This document shows positions 24,826-33,550 of a stretch of DNA of 59,079 nt, piece by piece. Made by a program: the position numbers and the translations under genes. The stretch is from Streptomyces sp. CB02980 (lineage in GTDB: Bacteria > Actinomycetota > Actinomycetes > Streptomycetales > Streptomycetaceae): assembly GCF_014451325.2 (NCBI RefSeq), contig NZ_JACSCH020000009.1, forward strand, positions 280,186 to 339,264. Direction: 5' to 3'. A model generated the notes under the pieces. That model saw only the letters and a program-made list of their open reading frames with translations. It searched no databases and was not told where the DNA came from. The first letter of the stretch is position 1, and every line of letters begins with the position of its first letter.

Positions 24826-24843
24826 CAGCAAGGAACGTCCGTC

Positions 24844-25887
24844 ATGCGCGCCACCACCATCCACGCCCCGTTCGACATGCGCGTGGAGGACGTGCCCGAC
24901 CCGGTGGTGCAGGACCCCACCGACGTCGTCGTCCGCGTCCTGCGCGCCTGCGTCTGCGGCAGTGACCTCTGGGCCTACCGCGGCGAGTCCGCCCGGCAGC
25001 CCGGCCAGCGCATCGGCCACGAGTTCCTCGGCATCGTCGAGGCGGCGGGCTCCGACGTCACCGGCTTCACCGCCGGAGACCTCGTCGTCGCCCCCTTCGT
25101 CTGGTCCGACGGCACCTGCGACTACTGCGCCGAGGGCCTCCAGACCTCCTGCCCGAGCGGCGGATTCTGGGGCTCGGTCGGCTCCGACGGCGGCCAGGGC
25201 GAGGCCGTCCGCGTCCCCTTCGCCGACGGCACCCTCGTCAAGCTCCCCGCCGACGCCGCCTCGGACGACCACCTGCTGACCGCGCTCCTCGCGCTCTCCG
25301 ACGTCCTGGGCACCGGCCACCACGCCGCCCTGGGCGCCGGGGTCCGCAAGGGCTCCACGGTCGCCGTGGTCGGCGACGGCGCCGTCGGCCTCTGCGGTGT
25401 CCTCGCCGCCAAGCGCCTCGGCGCCGAGCGGATCATCGCGCTCGGCCGGCACACCACCCGTACCGACATCGCCCGGCTCTTCGGTGCCACCGACGTCGTC
25501 GCCGAGCGCGGCGAGGCCGCCGAGGCCGCCGTCCGCGAGCTCACCGGCGGCCAGGGCGCCCACGCCGTCATCGAGGCCGTCGGCACCGAGCAGTCCATGC
25601 GGACCGCCGTCGCCATCGCCCGCGACGGCGGCTCGATCGGCTACGTCGGCGTCCCGCACGGCAGCGGCACCGGACTCGACCTGTCCGTCATGTTCGACCG
25701 CAACATCGCGCTGCGCGGCGGCGTCGCCCCCGTGCGCGCGTACATCCCGGAGCTGCTCCCGGACATCCTCGACGGCACCATCGACCCGTCGCCGGTCTTC
25801 GACCTGACCGTCGGCATCGACGGCGTCCCCGGCGGCTACAAGGCGATGGACGAGCGCACCGCGCTCAAGGTCCTCGTCAAGCCGTAG
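24844..25887 (+). CDS. Zinc-dependent medium-chain alcohol dehydrogenase
   Basis: A 347-residue MDR enzyme with catalytic zinc ligands in CGSD (C38) and GHEFLG (about residue 59), and the cofactor-binding motif GDGAVGL. The structural zinc loop is reduced: GTCDYCAEGLQTSC offers three cysteines rather than four. ATG 24844 has AAGGA about ten bases upstream. A short palindrome (CTGTC-T-GACAG, about 24818-24829) spans the end of the preceding gene. The 3' end overlaps the opposing CoA-transferase gene by 11 bases. The substrate is unknown; fatty aldehyde/alcohol is a guess from the neighbours. Confidence 0.9.
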   Translation: MRATTIHAPFDMRVEDVPDPVVQDPTDVVVRVLRACVCGSDLWAYRGESARQPGQRIGHEFLGIVEAAGSDVTGFTAGDLVVAPFVWSDGTCDYCAEGLQTSCPSGGFWGSVGSDGGQGEAVRVPFADGTLVKLPADAASDDHLLTALLALSDVLGTGHHAALGAGVRKGSTVAVVGDGAVGLCGVLAAKRLGAERIIALGRHTTRTDIARLFGATDVVAERGEAAEAAVRELTGGQGAHAVIEAVGTEQSMRTAVAIARDGGSIGYVGVPHGSGTGLDLSVMFDRNIALRGGVAPVRAYIPELLPDILDGTIDPSPVFDLTVGIDGVPGGYKAMDERTALKVLVKP

Positions 25888-27178
25888 CCCAGACGGCGTC
25901 GTCCCCACCCTGGATGCCCGGCGGGCGTGACCAGCCCGTCGGGCCGCCCTCGTACGTGACGGGCGACAGCGCGTGCCGCAGCCGCCCGAGCGGGCCCTCG
26001 GACTCGGTGAGGTACCGCTCGGGCTCGTACCCCGGCAGCGCGTGCGTCAGCCAGTGCCCCGTCTGGGCGAGGGCGAGCCGGACGAGCCGTGTGCCGCCGT
26101 CCCGGTCCTGCTCGGTCAGCGACCGCAGGACCGCCGCCGCGAGCAGATAACCGGTCCCGTGGTCCAGGGCCTGCGCCGGCAGCGCGCCCGGCCGCTCCGC
26201 CGAACCCTCGGTGACCGCGATCCCGGTCGCCACCTGGACCAGGCTGTCGAAACCGCGCCGCCCGGCCCACGGCCCGTAGTCGCCCCAGGCGGAGAGCCGC
26301 GCGGTGACGAGACCCGGCCGGTGCAGGTCGAAGCGGTCGAGCGCCCCCGGCCGGTAGCCGGTGACCAGTACGTCGGCCGCGGCCAGGAGCTCCCCGAAGG
26401 CACGCCGGTCCGAGGGGCGGTCCAGATCGAGCGCGGCGGTCCGCTTGCCGACGTCCGTGTCCGCGTGCTGGTCCGGCAGTTCGGGATTGCCCGGCGGGTC
26501 GATCCGCAGCACGTCCGCGCCGAGCAGCGCCAGCGTCCGGGTCGCGACCGGCCCGGCGATCACCCGGGTCAGGTCCAGGACCCGCAGCGGGCCGCCGCGG
26601 CGCCGGGGCGGGGCCTCGTCGAGCCGCTCCCGGGTCAGCAGCGGCCGCGCCGCCACCTCCCGGCCCTGTTCGTGCGCCGCCCACTCCGCGGGCGTCCGCA
26701 GGGCGACGGCCAGCCCGCCGGCCGCGTACACCGCCGTCTCGACCTCGACCGCCGCGCGCTCGCCGATCGCCGCCGCCACCGCCTCCACCGACTCCTCCCG
26801 CACGTCGAGCGCGGTCAGCAGGGCCGCCCTGTGGTGCGGATAGTTGGCGTGCGTACGGACCCAGCCGTCGGCCGCCCGCCAGAACCGGGACAGCGGCGCG
26901 AAGCTCACCGGGGCCCGCCCGTCGACCCGCAGATGACGCTCGCTCACGAACGCGGTGGCGACGGCCCCGTCGTCCACGCGGACCGGCCCCGGGAGGCCCG
27001 CCCGTTCGACGGCGGCGAGCCCGGCGACGGCGACCGCCGCCCGGGCCAGCTCCATCACGGGCAGCCGCGCGGCCAGGAGCCCCGCGGGCCCGCCGTACTC
27101 CACCCGGTCCACCAGGGCGGGATCACCGCCGAGGGCCGACCACAACAACTCCGTACCGGTGCGCACTGTGTTGTCCAT
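25877..27178 (-). CDS. CaiB/BaiF (family III) CoA-transferase
   Basis: A 433-residue protein. The canonical Rossmann-type start of family III enzymes (RVLDLTRVIAGPVATRTLALLGADVLRIDPP) begins only at residue 199, after an Ala/Val-rich N-terminal half of similar size that looks like the second CoA-transferase domain. The order is therefore permuted or fused compared with usual 400-residue members. The catalytic Asp is probably D339 in ALDHGTGYLLA. ATG 27178 is chosen over a longer frame extending to 27241. The gene converges with the alcohol dehydrogenase, their ends overlapping by 11 bases without a terminator. Confidence 0.85.
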   Translation of the reverse strand: MDNTVRTGTELLWSALGGDPALVDRVEYGGPAGLLAARLPVMELARAAVAVAGLAAVERAGLPGPVRVDDGAVATAFVSERHLRVDGRAPVSFAPLSRFWRAADGWVRTHANYPHHRAALLTALDVREESVEAVAAAIGERAAVEVETAVYAAGGLAVALRTPAEWAAHEQGREVAARPLLTRERLDEAPPRRRGGPLRVLDLTRVIAGPVATRTLALLGADVLRIDPPGNPELPDQHADTDVGKRTAALDLDRPSDRRAFGELLAAADVLVTGYRPGALDRFDLHRPGLVTARLSAWGDYGPWAGRRGFDSLVQVATGIAVTEGSAERPGALPAQALDHGTGYLLAAAVLRSLTEQDRDGGTRLVRLALAQTGHWLTHALPGYEPERYLTESEGPLGRLRHALSPVTYEGGPTGWSRPPGIQGGDDAVWATA

Positions 27179-27215
27179 GGACCGCACTATGGCACTCAGT
27201 GCCGTGGGGCATGCG

Positions 27216-27251
27216 GAGGGCCCTGGTGCGGCACACCGCACCAGGGCCCTC
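27216..27251 (-). terminator. Strong terminator hairpin downstream of the subtilase gene
   Basis: A perfect 16-bp stem (left arm GAGGGCCCTGGTGCGG, 27216-27231) with a CACA loop lies 17 bases after the stop of the minus-strand protease gene. It also insulates the CoA-transferase promoter. Confidence 0.85.
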
Positions 27252-27268
27252 GCTCACTCACTCACCGA

Positions 27269-28810
27269 CTAGCGGCGGACAGCGTCCAGCGCGTCGATCA
27301 GACCGGCCCCGTAGAAGCCGTTCTTGTTCTTGCCACCCTCGCAGACGGCGTCGATCTTGCCGTCGCCCTCGATGTCGTACGGGTTGGTGCAGGCGCGCTT
27401 GTCGGCCTGCGCGTACAGCAGGGCCTTGAGCGCCGCCGGGCTCGCGTAGGGGTGCGTCGACTTGAGGAGCGCCAGGACGCCCGCCGCGTGCGGCGCCGCC
27501 ATCGACGTACCGGCCTTGTAGTTGTAGCCGCCGTTGACCGTGGTCGACAGGATGCGGCCGTTGACCGCCGGGGCGTCCGGGGTCTGGTACTCGGTGCGGT
27601 CACCGCCCGGGGCGGCGATGTCGATCACACCGAGACCGTAGTTGGAGTAGGACGCCTTGAGGTCCTTGGCTCCGGTCGCGGAGACCGTGACGACGCCCGG
27701 GAGCATCGCCGGGTAGTCCAGGCACTCCTTCGGGTCGATGACCCGGTCGCCGGGAGTCGTGTCGTTCGGGCTGCTGTTGTCGACGATCGAGTCGGCCGCG
27801 AGGTCGAACTTGGAGTTGCCGGCCGCCGCGACGTTCACCGCGCCCTTGCGCTCTGCGTAGCGCGTCGCACGGGTGACCGCCTCGATGAGGGCCTTCTGGT
27901 CCTCGTCGTTCTTGCAGGCGAACATCCACGGGTCGGTGTAGTAGCTGTTGTTCGTGACGTCGACGCCGTGCTCGGCCGCCCACACGAAGCCGCAGACGAC
28001 GGCCTCGGTGTAGAAGAAGCCGTCCGGGGTGGACACCTTGATGCCGGAGACCTTCACGCCCGGGGCGACACCGGTGATGCCGATGCCGTTCTTGGCGGCG
28101 GCGATCGTACCGGCGACGTGGGTGCCGTGGTCGCTCTCGCCCGGGTTCGGGCGCCACGAGCCGGCGGTGGTGTCCGGCTTGCCGGAGACGCAGTTGGCGG
28201 AGGCCTTGACGTCGAAGTTCGGCGCCAGGTCCGGGTGCGTGTCGTCGACACCCGTGTCGATGACGGCGACGGTGACGCGCTTGCTGCCCATCGTCCTCTG
28301 GTGGGCCTTGTCCGCCTTGATCGCCGGGAGGTCCCACTGCAGGGGCTCAAGGGCGTCCTGCTCGTCCGTCGCGCGGGCCGTGGCGGCCTTGGCCTCGGCC
28401 TCGGACAGCTCCTGCGTGCCGCCGCCGACGGAGTTGTCGGTCTGCACGGAGAGCGGGGCGGTACGGGTCGAACCGGCCGACACCACACCGCGGGCCTTGC
28501 GGATCGTCTTCGCGAACTCGGGGTTCTGCGAGTGGACGACTATGACGCCTATCTGGTCGTACGAGATGACCACCTCGCCGCCCGCGGCGGCGATGGCCTT
28601 CTTCACCTTGGCGGCGGTCCAGTGACCCCCCGCCACGTTGACGACGTACGACAGCTTCGGCCCGTTCGTCGCCACGGTGGCAGCCGCCGGTGCGTCGCTC
28701 AGTTCCGCGGCGGAGGCAGCGCCGGAGGGAAGGAAGCCGAGCGAGGCCGTGAGCGCGAGACCAACAGGCAGAGCGAGAGCTCGGCCGCGCCTCGATCCCA
28801 GATGAGCCAT
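27269..28810 (-). CDS. Secreted subtilisin-like serine protease (S8 family)
   Basis: A 513-residue preproprotein. A basic N-terminus and hydrophobic core end near AASAAEL (about 31-37), a signal peptidase I site. An inhibitor-I9-like propeptide (about 52-150) is followed by the catalytic domain. The catalytic triad is complete: D185 (VIDTGVDDTHPDL), H228 (DHGTHVAGT) and S436 (GTSMAAPHAAG), with the oxyanion Asn in VTNNSYY. The protein is extracellular. It is divergent from the acetate-permease operon. Similar proteases take part in mycelial turnover; the substrate is not known. Confidence 0.95.
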   Translation of the reverse strand: MAHLGSRRGRALALPVGLALTASLGFLPSGAASAAELSDAPAAATVATNGPKLSYVVNVAGGHWTAAKVKKAIAAAGGEVVISYDQIGVIVVHSQNPEFAKTIRKARGVVSAGSTRTAPLSVQTDNSVGGGTQELSEAEAKAATARATDEQDALEPLQWDLPAIKADKAHQRTMGSKRVTVAVIDTGVDDTHPDLAPNFDVKASANCVSGKPDTTAGSWRPNPGESDHGTHVAGTIAAAKNGIGITGVAPGVKVSGIKVSTPDGFFYTEAVVCGFVWAAEHGVDVTNNSYYTDPWMFACKNDEDQKALIEAVTRATRYAERKGAVNVAAAGNSKFDLAADSIVDNSSPNDTTPGDRVIDPKECLDYPAMLPGVVTVSATGAKDLKASYSNYGLGVIDIAAPGGDRTEYQTPDAPAVNGRILSTTVNGGYNYKAGTSMAAPHAAGVLALLKSTHPYASPAALKALLYAQADKRACTNPYDIEGDGKIDAVCEGGKNKNGFYGAGLIDALDAVRR

Positions 28811-29083
28811 GGGTTCTCCACATCATCCGTATGTACTGCCCGCGCGCGGGTTTACGCGCAGGCAGGTGCATGACGAGTGAAGCTATCGCTGATCTTCCAT
28901 GCCCTTCAATGAGTTGAGAAGACTTCATGAAGATCTGACCGAAGAAATCCCTCGTGTGAACCACTTCCCGGTCCGCTCCGTGCCGTTGGACAGGGGAGGG
29001 GCTCCACCCGGAGCCCCTGATCCCGCACCCCTGGTGAGGCCCCCTTGACCATGCCGTCCGTCCCCGCGTCACGAGGAGATTCC
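28811..29083. other. Divergent promoter region, subtilase and acetate symporter
   Basis: No gene is seen in these 273 bases. They include an AT-richer stretch with the palindrome CTTCATGAAG (28923-28932) on the protease side and, on the symporter side, a 9-bp leader hairpin AGGGGCTCC/GGAGCCCCT with loop ACCC (28997-29018). The hairpin could be an attenuator or a weak terminator. Confidence 0.5.
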
Positions 29084-29458
29084 GTGGCTACCGAAGCACC
29101 GCCGCCGCCCAGAAACGGGACGGAGGCCGCATCCGCTCCCGTAACGCCCACGACGGAACAGTTCGTCGAGGTGCAGCAGGGCGCGGAGTTCGTCGAACTG
29201 CGCCGTACGTACCGCTCCTTCGCCTTCCCCCTCACCCTGGCCTTCATCGCCTGGTACCTGCTGTACGTGCTGCTCTCCAACTACGCGGGCGGCTTCATGG
29301 GGACCAAGGTCTTCGGCAACATCAACGTGGCCCTCGTCCTCGGCCTCGGCCAGTTCGCCACCACCTTCCTCATCGCCTGGCTCTACTCGCGGCACGCGGC
29401 GAACCGGCTCGACCCCCAGTCCGACGCCATCAGAAAGCGCATGGAGGGCGACGCATGA
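29084..29458 (+). CDS. DUF485 membrane protein, partner of acetate symporter
   Basis: A 124-residue protein with a disordered N-terminus, two membrane helices (about 48-68 and 80-104) and the DUF485 pattern (FVELRRTYRSFAFPLTLAFI). It is homologous to YjcH, which is always encoded beside ActP. GTG 29084 has GAGGAG five bases upstream and is preferred over an upstream in-frame start. Its stop overlaps the symporter start by ATGA (29455), so it is translated together with it. Confidence 0.92.
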   Translation: MATEAPPPPRNGTEAASAPVTPTTEQFVEVQQGAEFVELRRTYRSFAFPLTLAFIAWYLLYVLLSNYAGGFMGTKVFGNINVALVLGLGQFATTFLIAWLYSRHAANRLDPQSDAIRKRMEGDA

Positions 29459-31095
29459 GCACCCCCGTCCTGCTGGCGGCGGGCAACGCCACCAGCGAGC
29501 ACCGACCGCTGATCATCGCCCTCTTCGGCGCCTTCGTCATCGCGACCCTGGTCATCACCGTCTGGGCCGGCCGCCAGACCCGCAGCGCCGCCGACTTCTA
29601 CGCCGGCGGCGGCCAGTTCACCGGCTTCCAGAACGGGCTCGCGATCTCCGGCGACTACATGTCCGCCGCGTCCTTCCTCGGCATCAGCGGCGCCATCGCC
29701 CTCTACGGCTACGACGGCTTCCTGTACTCGATCGGCTTCCTGGTCGCCTGGCTCGTCGCGCTGCTCCTGGTCGCCGAACCGCTGCGCAACTCCGGCCGGT
29801 TCACGATGGGCGACGTGCTCGCCTACCGGATGCGCCAGCGGCCCGTCCGTACCGCCGCCGGCACCTCCACCATCGTCGTCTCGATCTTCTACCTGCTCGC
29901 GCAGATGGCGGGCGCGGGCGTGCTCGTCTCGCTGCTGCTCGGCATCACCAGCGACGGCGGCAAGGTCGCGATCGTCGCCCTCGTCGGCGTCCTGATGATC
30001 GTCTACGTGACGATCGGCGGCATGAAGGGCACCACCTGGGTGCAGATGGTGAAGGCCGTCCTGCTCATCGCGGGCACCCTCCTCATCACCTTCCTCATCC
30101 TGCTGAAGTTCGACTTCAACCTCTCGCAGCTGCTCGGCGCCGCCGCCACCAACAGCGGCAAGGGCGACGCCTTCCTGGAGCCCGGCCTCAAGTACGGCGT
30201 CAGCGCCCTCTCGAAGCTGGACTTCCTCTCCCTCGGCATCGCCCTCGTCCTCGGCACCGCCGGCCTGCCGCACATCCTGATCCGCTTCTACACGGTGCCG
30301 ACCGCCAAGGCCGCCCGGAAGTCGGTCAACTGGGCCATCGGCATCATCGGCGGGTTCTACCTGATGACGATCGTCCTCGGCTTCGGCGCCGCCGCCCTGC
30401 TCAGCGGCGACACCATCAAGGCGTCCAACAAGGCCGGCAACACGGCGGCCCCGCTCACCGCCCTGGAGGTCGGCGGCGGCGCCGGCTCCACCGGCGGCGC
30501 GATCCTCCTCGCCGTCATCTCCGCCGTCGCCTTCGCCACCATCCTCGCCGTGGTCGCCGGTCTGACCCTGGCCTCGTCCTCGTCCTTCGCGCACGACATC
30601 TACGCGAACGTGATCAAGCGCGGGAAGGCCACCGAGAAGGAGGAGATGCGGGCCGCCCGCTGGTCCACCGTCCTCATCGGCATCGTCTCGATCGCGCTCG
30701 GCGCCCTCGCCCGCGACCTCAACGTCGCCGGCCTTGTCGCCCTCGCCTTCGCGGTCGCCGCCTCGGCCAACCTGCCGACGATCCTCTACTCGCTGTTCTG
30801 GAAGAGGTTCACCACCCAGGGCGCGCTCTGGTCGATCTACGGCGGACTGATCTCCTCCGTCGTGCTCGTCCTCTTCTCCCCGGTCGTCTCCGGCGGCCCG
30901 GCCTCGATGTTCAAGGGCGTGGACTTCCACTGGTTCCCGCTGGAGAACCCCGGCCTCGTCTCGATCCCGCTGGGCTTCCTCCTCGGCTGGCTCGGCTCGC
31001 TCTTCTCCAAGGAGGAGCCGGACGCCGGCAAGTACGCGGAGCTGGAGGTCAAGTCCCTCACCGGTGTCGGGGTCGGCGCCGCGGTCAAGCACTGA
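29455..31095 (+). CDS. actP: Cation/acetate symporter (SSS family)
   Basis: A 546-residue transporter with about 13 helices. It belongs to the solute:sodium symporter family, seen in FYAGGGQFTGFQNGLAISGDYMSAASFLG near the N-terminus and GLPHILIRFYTVPTAKAARKS in the middle. With its DUF485 partner this is the ActP/MctC arrangement for uptake of acetate, propionate or pyruvate. It is the last gene of the two-gene operon; a long palindromic terminator follows. Confidence 0.93.
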   Translation: MSTPVLLAAGNATSEHRPLIIALFGAFVIATLVITVWAGRQTRSAADFYAGGGQFTGFQNGLAISGDYMSAASFLGISGAIALYGYDGFLYSIGFLVAWLVALLLVAEPLRNSGRFTMGDVLAYRMRQRPVRTAAGTSTIVVSIFYLLAQMAGAGVLVSLLLGITSDGGKVAIVALVGVLMIVYVTIGGMKGTTWVQMVKAVLLIAGTLLITFLILLKFDFNLSQLLGAAATNSGKGDAFLEPGLKYGVSALSKLDFLSLGIALVLGTAGLPHILIRFYTVPTAKAARKSVNWAIGIIGGFYLMTIVLGFGAAALLSGDTIKASNKAGNTAAPLTALEVGGGAGSTGGAILLAVISAVAFATILAVVAGLTLASSSSFAHDIYANVIKRGKATEKEEMRAARWSTVLIGIVSIALGALARDLNVAGLVALAFAVAASANLPTILYSLFWKRFTTQGALWSIYGGLISSVVLVLFSPVVSGGPASMFKGVDFHWFPLENPGLVSIPLGFLLGWLGSLFSKEEPDAGKYAELEVKSLTGVGVGAAVKH

Positions 31096-31108
31096 CCGGA
31101 GCGCAGCC

Positions 31109-31122
31109 GACCGTATACGGTC
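31109..31122. promoter_or_regulatory. 14-bp perfect palindrome GACCGTATACGGTC
   Basis: The palindrome lies 13 bases after the symporter stop and before the terminator hairpin. It could be a small extra hairpin in the 3' end or a binding site for the downstream moaA promoter. Nothing distinguishes these. Confidence 0.4.
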
Positions 31123-31135
31123 CGCGACCCCCGGA

Positions 31136-31167
31136 CGGCCGCGTCGTAGAGTTCTACGACGCGGCCG
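31136..31167 (+). terminator. Terminator hairpin after actP
   Basis: A perfect 32-base palindrome-like hairpin: the left arm CGGCCGCGTCGTAGA (31136-31150) and its complement (31153-31167) are separated by two bases, leaving a practical stem of about 12 bp. Confidence 0.8.
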
Positions 31168-31261
31168 CACCGGTCCTCGTGACAATCTGCCCTGCTCGTG
31201 GGCCGTGCGCTCACGTAGGCTCGAACCACACGCAACCACAACGACGGGGAGGGGGCCCACA

Positions 31262-32251
31262 GTGCTCATCGACACCTATGGCCGGGTGGCCACCGACCTG
31301 CGCGTCTCGCTCACCGACCGCTGCAATCTCCGCTGCACGTACTGCATGCCGGAAGAGGGCCTCCAGTGGCTCGCGAAGCCGGATCTGCTCACCGACGACG
31401 AGATCGTCCGGCTGATCCGCATCGCCGTCACCGACCTCGGCGTCACCGAGGTCCGCTTCACCGGGGGCGAGCCCCTGCTCCGCCCCGGTCTCGTCGGCAT
31501 CGTCGAGCGCTGCGCGGCCCTGGAGCCGCGCCCCCGGATGTCCCTCACCACCAACGGCATCGGGCTGAAGCGCACGGCCGCCGCCCTGAAGGCCGCCGGT
31601 CTCGACCGGGTCAACGTCTCCCTGGACACCCTGCGCCCCGAGGTCTTCAAGACCCTCACCCGGCGCGACCGCCACCAGGACGTCCTCGACGGCATGACCG
31701 CCGCCCGCGACGCCGGCCTCACCCCGGTCAAGGTCAACGCCGTCCTGATGCCCGGGCTCAACGCCGACGAGGCTCCCGACCTGCTCGCCTGGGCGGGCGC
31801 GGAGGGTTACGAGCTCCGCTTCATCGAGCAGATGCCGCTGGACGCCCAGCACGGCTGGAAGCGCGACGGCATGATCACCGCCGGGGACATCCTGGAGTCC
31901 CTGCGCACCCGCTTCACCCTGACGCCGGAAGGCGCCGACGAGCGGGGCTCGGCCCCCGCCGAGCGCTGGGTCGTGGACGGCGGACCGCACACGGTCGGCG
32001 TCATCGCCTCCGTCACCCGCCCGTTCTGCCGGGCCTGCGACCGCACCCGGCTCACCGCCGACGGCCAGGTGCGGACCTGTCTGTTCGCCACCGAGGAGAC
32101 CGACCTGCGGGCCACGCTCCGCTCGGACGCCTCCGACGCGGAGGTCGCGGAGCTCTGGCGGAAGGCGATGTGGGGAAAGAAGGCCGGCTCCGGCCTCGAC
32201 GACCCCGAGTTCCTCCAGCCCGACCGCCCGATGTCGGCGATCGGCGGCTGA
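31262..32251 (+). CDS. moaA: GTP 3',8-cyclase MoaA (molybdenum cofactor biosynthesis)
   Basis: A 329-residue radical-SAM enzyme that makes (8S)-3',8-cyclo-7,8-dihydroguanosine 5'-triphosphate, the first step of molybdopterin synthesis. The N-terminal [4Fe-4S] motif is C21-N-L-R-C25-T-Y-C28, followed by FTGGEPLLR and SLTTNGIGL. The second cluster is CRACDRTRLTADGQVRTC near the C-terminus. The double-glycine tail (AIGG) that reaches the active site is intact. GTG 31262 is preceded by GGGAGGGGG. No other moa genes lie nearby, so pathway genes are scattered. Confidence 0.96.
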   Translation: MLIDTYGRVATDLRVSLTDRCNLRCTYCMPEEGLQWLAKPDLLTDDEIVRLIRIAVTDLGVTEVRFTGGEPLLRPGLVGIVERCAALEPRPRMSLTTNGIGLKRTAAALKAAGLDRVNVSLDTLRPEVFKTLTRRDRHQDVLDGMTAARDAGLTPVKVNAVLMPGLNADEAPDLLAWAGAEGYELRFIEQMPLDAQHGWKRDGMITAGDILESLRTRFTLTPEGADERGSAPAERWVVDGGPHTVGVIASVTRPFCRACDRTRLTADGQVRTCLFATEETDLRATLRSDASDAEVAELWRKAMWGKKAGSGLDDPEFLQPDRPMSAIGG

Positions 32252-32281
32252 GCGGGGAAGGCCTCGGGCCCGTCTTCCGGA

Positions 32282-32497
32282 TCAGGCTTCGGAGGACTCC
32301 CAGTCGGCCAGCGGCACGACGTCCTTGAGGAAACCCCGTACGCCCAGGAACTGGGACAAATGCTCCCTGTGCTCCTCGCATGCGAGCCAGGTCTTGCGAC
32401 GCTCGGGAGTGTGCAGCTTGGGGTTGTTCCACGCGAGCACCCAGACGGCGTCGGCGCGGCAGCCCTTGGCGGAACAGATCGGCTTCTCTTCGCTCAC
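32282..32497 (-). CDS. Small conserved actinobacterial protein, putative zinc site
   Basis: With the GTG at 32497 the product has 71 residues (MSEEKPICSAKGC...). C8, C13, C40, H43 and H46 in CSAKGC and WLACEEHREH could bind zinc. I recognise it as a conserved short protein of Streptomyces but know no function. The frame is open 57 bases further upstream, without a better ribosome-binding site. None is strong here either, so the mRNA could be leaderless. It is convergent with moaA, with a gap of 30 bases. Confidence 0.75.
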   Translation of the reverse strand: MSEEKPICSAKGCRADAVWVLAWNNPKLHTPERRKTWLACEEHREHLSQFLGVRGFLKDVVPLADWESSEA

Positions 32498-32679
32498 CTG
32501 ATCATTGTCCAGCAAGGGCGATGCCGAGCAGCCACGGGGGGAGCTGCCCGGCATCGGTCCGTCGCTCCGACGGGGGATGCGGAGCGCGTAGGCAGTATGT
32601 CACGGCACATGGGGTGTGGTGCACTGGAACTTCACGATTGATCTGAGCTTTTCTTGAGCTTTCCGGCCACTGTCCGTGA

Positions 32680-33024
32680 TCAATTCCGGCCGTACGGTCG
32701 CTCCGCGTCCCCGTCCGCGGAGGCCTCCGCGGCATCGAGCGCGGGCCGCACCGGAGCCGGGACGAAGGTGGAGGGAAGGGACGGAGGCGTCTCACGTCCC
32801 GCGTTCGCGATGACCACTGCGACATAGGGGAGCAGGATGCCCAGGGCGAGCGCCACGATCGCCACGTGCCGCTCGACGTTCCACAGCACCGCGGCCGCGA
32901 TCACCGACAGGGTCCTGACCGTCATCGAGATGATGTAGCGCCGCTGCCGCCCCCGGACGTCGTCCGCCAGCCCCTGCCGGGCCCCCGTGATCCGGAAGAC
33001 CTCGCTCCCGCCACGCTTCGGCAT
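32680..33024 (-). CDS. DUF3099 domain-containing membrane protein
   Basis: A 114-residue protein with a basic N-terminus (MPKRGGSEVFRITGARQGL) and two membrane helices (about 37-51 and 54-75) in the DUF3099 pattern (RRYIISMTVRTLSVIAAAVLWNVERHVAIVALA). An Ala/Pro-rich acidic tail follows. Function unknown. It is divergent from the GlsB-like gene and not clearly in an operon. Confidence 0.88.
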   Translation of the reverse strand: MPKRGGSEVFRITGARQGLADDVRGRQRRYIISMTVRTLSVIAAAVLWNVERHVAIVALALGILLPYVAVVIANAGRETPPSLPSTFVPAPVRPALDAAEASADGDAERPYGRN

Positions 33025-33195
33025 CGCCGTCCACCACCCACCGGTCGCGCCGGACTCTCCCCGGTCCGGACCTCTCGTTCCACCGTACGCCCGCCCTCCC
33101 GCGCCGACGAGACCGGGTCACGTATGGCTCTGTCCGACATGCGCCGTATGGCGGATGGGCCGAGACTGGGCGCACATGCGTACAAGGAGGCGACG

Positions 33196-33471
33196 ATGAG
33201 TTGGTTGTGGGCGATCATCGTGGGATTCGTCCTGGGCCTGATCGCGAAGGCGATCCTGCCCGGGAAGCAGCAGATCCCGCTCTGGCTGACGACGGTGTTC
33301 GGCATTCTCGGCAGTGTGCTCGGCAACGCCGTCGCGACCTGGATCGGTGTCAACGACACCAAGGGCATCGACTGGACCCGCCACCTGCTCCAGCTGATCG
33401 GCGCCATCGCCGTGGTCGGGGTGGGCGACATGCTCTGGGCCTCGATCAAGGGCAACAAACAGCGGGCCTGA
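33196..33471 (+). CDS. GlsB/YeaQ/YmgE family stress response membrane protein
   Basis: A 91-residue protein with three hydrophobic helices and the family signature GFVLGLIAKAILPGKQ (residues 10-25). GlsB-type proteins are small membrane proteins linked to general or envelope stress. ATG 33196 has a near-consensus AAGGAGG (33184-33190) five bases upstream. It is monocistronic, followed by a 19-bp-stem terminator shared with tyrS. Confidence 0.9.
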   Translation: MSWLWAIIVGFVLGLIAKAILPGKQQIPLWLTTVFGILGSVLGNAVATWIGVNDTKGIDWTRHLLQLIGAIAVVGVGDMLWASIKGNKQRA

Positions 33472-33484
33472 CGCCACGAGAAAC

Positions 33485-33525
33485 GGGAGGCCCGGTACGG
33501 CACTTGGTGCCGTACCGGGCCTCCC
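33485..33525. terminator. Bidirectional terminator between GlsB-like gene and tyrS
   Basis: A perfect 19-bp stem (left arm GGGAGGCCCGGTACGGCAC) with a TTG loop stands between the two convergent stop codons. Confidence 0.9.
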
Positions 33526-33550
33526 GGCGCTTCCGTGCGGTGCTACGGGA

